From positions 1 through 64,000 of the forward strand of contig NZ_BCZQ01000006.1 in assembly GCF_001598815.1 (NCBI RefSeq): DNA of 64,000 nucleotides, read 5' to 3'. A program made the translations under genes and the position numbers. Below the pieces are notes generated by a model. The model did no database searches and was not told the origin of the DNA. It was given only the letters and a program-made list of their open reading frames with translations. This DNA comes from Sphingopyxis terrae subsp. terrae NBRC 15098 (lineage in GTDB: Bacteria > Pseudomonadota > Alphaproteobacteria > Sphingomonadales > Sphingomonadaceae). Positions 62,122 to 64,000 of the stretch are shown piece after piece (within the stretch, counting starts at the first letter, position 1; every line of letters begins with the position of its first letter).

Positions 62122-63811
62122 GCGCTCGCCTTTCGTCGCGGCGCTGCTCGCCAGCTCGCTGCTCCTTTCGGCCTCGGCCGGCGCGCGCGGCGCGGCCCCT
62201 GCCTATGACGTCGTCATCCGCGGCGGCACTATCTACGACGGTTCGGGCGCCGCCCCCGTCGTTGGCGATATCGCGCTGAAGGGCGACCGCATCGTCGCGG
62301 TCGGCACGGTCGCGGGCAGCGGCCGGACCGAGATCGACGCAAAGGGCATGGCCGTCGCGCCCGGCTTCATCAACATGCTGAGCTGGGCAACCGAATCGCT
62401 GATCGCCGACCCGCGCAGCCTCAGCGACATCCGCCAGGGCGTGACGCTCGAAGTGATGGGCGAAGGCTGGTCGATGGGCCCGTTCAACGCGACGATGAAG
62501 GCGCAGGAGACCGAGCGTCAGGGCGATATCAAATATGACATCAGCTGGACGACGCTGGGCGATTATTTCGCCTATCTCGAAAAGCGCGGCATTGCGCCCA
62601 ATGTCGCGAGCTTCGTCGGCGCGGCGACGGTGCGCGTGCACGAACTGGGCGAAGGCGATGTCGATCCGACCCCCGAACAGCTCGCGCGGATGCGCGCGCT
62701 CGTCCGTCAGGCGATGGACGAAGGCGCGCTGGGGGTCGGCAGCTCGCTGATCTACGCCCCCGGCTCCTATGCCGAGACCGACGAACTCGTCGCGCTGACC
62801 AGCGAGGCGGCGCGCTGCGGCGGCATGTATATCAGCCATATGCGCTCGGAGGGCGACCGGCTGGAGGAAGCGGTCGACGAACTGATCGCCATCGCGCGCC
62901 GGTCTGGCGCACCCGCCGAAATCTATCATCTCAAGATGGCGGGCCGCGCGAACTGGGACAAATTCGCGCCCGTCGTTGCGAAGATCGAGGCGGCGCGCGC
63001 CGCGGGAACGCGGATCACCGCCGACATGTACACCTATACCGCGGGCGCCACCGGGCTCGACGCCGCCATGCCGACCTGGGTTCAGGCGGGCGGGCTGGAG
63101 GCGTGGATCGAACGGCTGAAGGACCCGGCGATCCGCGCCCGCGTCGCGGCCGAAATGAAAAAGCCGGGCAGCGACTGGGAAAATCTCTACATCGGCGCGG
63201 GTGCCGACAAGATGATCCTGACCGGCTTCAAGAATGACGCGCTCAAGCCGCTCACCGGCAAGACGCTGGCCGAAGTGGCGGCGATGCGCGGAAAATCGCC
63301 CGAGGAAACCGCGATGGACCTCGTCGTCGAAGATGGCTCGCGCGTCGGGACCGTCTATTTCCTGATGTCGGAAGACAATGTCCGGCGCCAGGTCCAGCTT
63401 CCCTGGATGAGCTTCGGCTCGGATGCCGCGTCGCAGGCAGCCGAAGGCGTGTTCCTGAAATCGGGCGCCCACCCGCGCACCTATGGCAATTTCGCCCGCC
63501 TGCTCGGCCGCTATGTTCGCGACGAAAAGCTGATCCCGCTCGAAGAGGCGGTGCGGCGGCTGACCTCGCTCCCCGCGGGCAACCTCAACCTTCAGGATCG
63601 CGGCGCGCTGCGCCCCGGCTATTTCGGCGATGTCGTGATCTTCGATCCGGCGACCGTCGCCGATCGCGCGACCTTCGAAAAGCCGCACCAATATGCGACC
63701 GGCGTGCGTGATGTGTTCGTCAACGGTACCGCGGTGCTGCGCGGCGGCGACCCGACCGGCGCGACCCCGGGCAAGGCGGTACGCGGATCGGGCTGGAAAC
63801 GCTGCTCCTGA
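62114..63811 (+). CDS. D-aminoacylase-family amidohydrolase with altered metal site
   Basis: A 565-residue secreted amidohydrolase of the N-acyl-D-amino-acid deacylase family, with signal peptide (FVAALLASSLLLSASAGARG). The family HxH after strand 1 (GFIDxHxH) is replaced by GFINMLSW (Leu89, Trp91), and the bridging Cys of the GNCG motif is Gly118 (GEGWS). His242 (YISHMR), His272 (IYHLKMAG, 30 residues on, as in the characterised enzyme) and Asp437 (FGSDA) are kept. Activity is therefore uncertain: an altered-metal enzyme or a different reaction. Overlaps the regulator gene by 8 bp. Confidence 0.87.
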   Translation: MHRRSPFVAALLASSLLLSASAGARGAAPAYDVVIRGGTIYDGSGAAPVVGDIALKGDRIVAVGTVAGSGRTEIDAKGMAVAPGFINMLSWATESLIADPRSLSDIRQGVTLEVMGEGWSMGPFNATMKAQETERQGDIKYDISWTTLGDYFAYLEKRGIAPNVASFVGAATVRVHELGEGDVDPTPEQLARMRALVRQAMDEGALGVGSSLIYAPGSYAETDELVALTSEAARCGGMYISHMRSEGDRLEEAVDELIAIARRSGAPAEIYHLKMAGRANWDKFAPVVAKIEAARAAGTRITADMYTYTAGATGLDAAMPTWVQAGGLEAWIERLKDPAIRARVAAEMKKPGSDWENLYIGAGADKMILTGFKNDALKPLTGKTLAEVAAMRGKSPEETAMDLVVEDGSRVGTVYFLMSEDNVRRQVQLPWMSFGSDAASQAAEGVFLKSGAHPRTYGNFARLLGRYVRDEKLIPLEEAVRRLTSLPAGNLNLQDRGALRPGYFGDVVIFDPATVADRATFEKPHQYATGVRDVFVNGTAVLRGGDPTGATPGKAVRGSGWKRCS

Positions 63812-63840
63812 TCGCGCGCGTTGACCGGCGGTAATTGACT

Positions 63841-63862
63841 GGCGGCGGCCGAAGCCGCCGCC
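63841..63862. terminator. GC-rich hairpin after D-aminoacylase gene
   Basis: GGCGGCGGC (63841-63849) and GCCGCCGCC (63854-63862) form a perfect 9-bp stem with loop CGAA, between the stops of the convergent D-aminoacylase and EF-hand genes. There is no T-run, so it may slow rather than fully stop RNA polymerase. Confidence 0.5.
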
Positions 63863-63883
63863 GGCCCGTTCAATTCTGTCCGT

Positions 63884-64000
63884 TCAATTGGATTCGCTCT
63901 GATCGGCGCCGTCGGCGGGCGCTTCGGGCGGCGGGGCGGCGGCGCGCGCCTTGCGCATCGCTTCCATTTCGGCCTTGTCGACGAAGCCGTCGCCATTGGT
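63884..64000 (-). CDS. EF-hand protein, 3' end only
   Basis: The last 38 codons of a gene that continues beyond the window. The residues NGDGFVDKAEMEAM are the second half of an EF-hand calcium loop and its exit helix, followed by an Ala/Pro-rich tail ending DQSESN. The first half of the loop and the rest of the protein are not visible. It resembles the secreted EF-hand protein at 45738-46370. Confidence 0.75.
   Translation of the reverse strand, partial: TNGDGFVDKAEMEAMRKARAAAPPPEAPADGADQSESN

Overview
The window is chromosomal DNA of a high-GC alphaproteobacterium, most likely a sphingomonad close to Sphingopyxis. The basis is the gene content and order (argS-SPOR-nagZ-scpA-scpB-tatA-tatB-tatC, lptD-surA-pdxA-rsmA, ispH-thrB-rnhA), the small lipoproteins, the TonB-dependent receptor, EF-hand proteins, and the intergenic repeats. 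Coding density is very high and many genes overlap by 1-4 bp (TGATG or ATGA junctions). I saw no rRNA, tRNA, CRISPR array, complete insertion sequence or prophage.

Layout. 0-2.3 kb: nadC, divergent from a nitronate monooxygenase. 2.3-4.7 kb: cyclophilin, mgtE and a 42-residue entericidin-like lipoprotein. 4.7-11.3 kb: one minus-strand operon, argS to tatC. 11.4-20 kb: a lipoprotein, ispH-thrB-rnhA, a J-domain protein, a PPK2 kinase, an unknown secreted protein, an alpha/beta hydrolase and aspS. 20-27 kb: RNase D, then a DUF2066 protein, Hda, ppk1 and ppx. 27-31.5 kb: purM, purN (fused to a YjbR-like domain), cardiolipin synthase and a secreted tail-collar protein, with several intergenic repeat families. 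31.5-34.6 kb: ndk, a lipoprotein and pepA-holC. 34.7-40.4 kb: lptD-surA-pdxA-rsmA. 40.5-43.2 kb: a saccharopine-dehydrogenase-like reductase with a thioesterase, then an orphan membrane protein among repeats. 43.2-48.1 kb: a two-component system, a MITE-like element, an EF-hand protein and a CYTH-CHAD protein. 48.1-50 kb: an Lrp regulator divergent from leucine dehydrogenase plus a free-standing ACT-like protein.

50-63.8 kb is the most distinctive part. It is three transcription units around an XRE-cupin regulator. Unit A (minus) encodes a Tat-exported M19 dipeptidase paralogue, a TonB-dependent receptor, DgcN, a permease, a serine hydrolase and an M19 dipeptidase lipoprotein. Unit B (minus) encodes a membrane-anchored serine hydrolase and DgcA. 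Unit C (plus) encodes the regulator and a D-aminoacylase-family protein. The inferred job is import, periplasmic hydrolysis and D-to-L conversion of D-residue-containing (D-glutamyl or N-acyl-D-amino acid) peptides. Units A and B share a near-identical 21-bp box overlapping their predicted promoters. Two of the metalloenzymes have lost the ligands of one metal site.

Other points: two TTGACGTTTACGT palindromes link the nitronate monooxygenase and the reductase/thioesterase pair into a probable acyl-CoA-type regulon. ECF (EcfG-like) promoters precede the entericidin gene and lptD. Four polyphosphate-related genes (ppk1, ppx, ppk2, CYTH-CHAD) occur within 33 kb.
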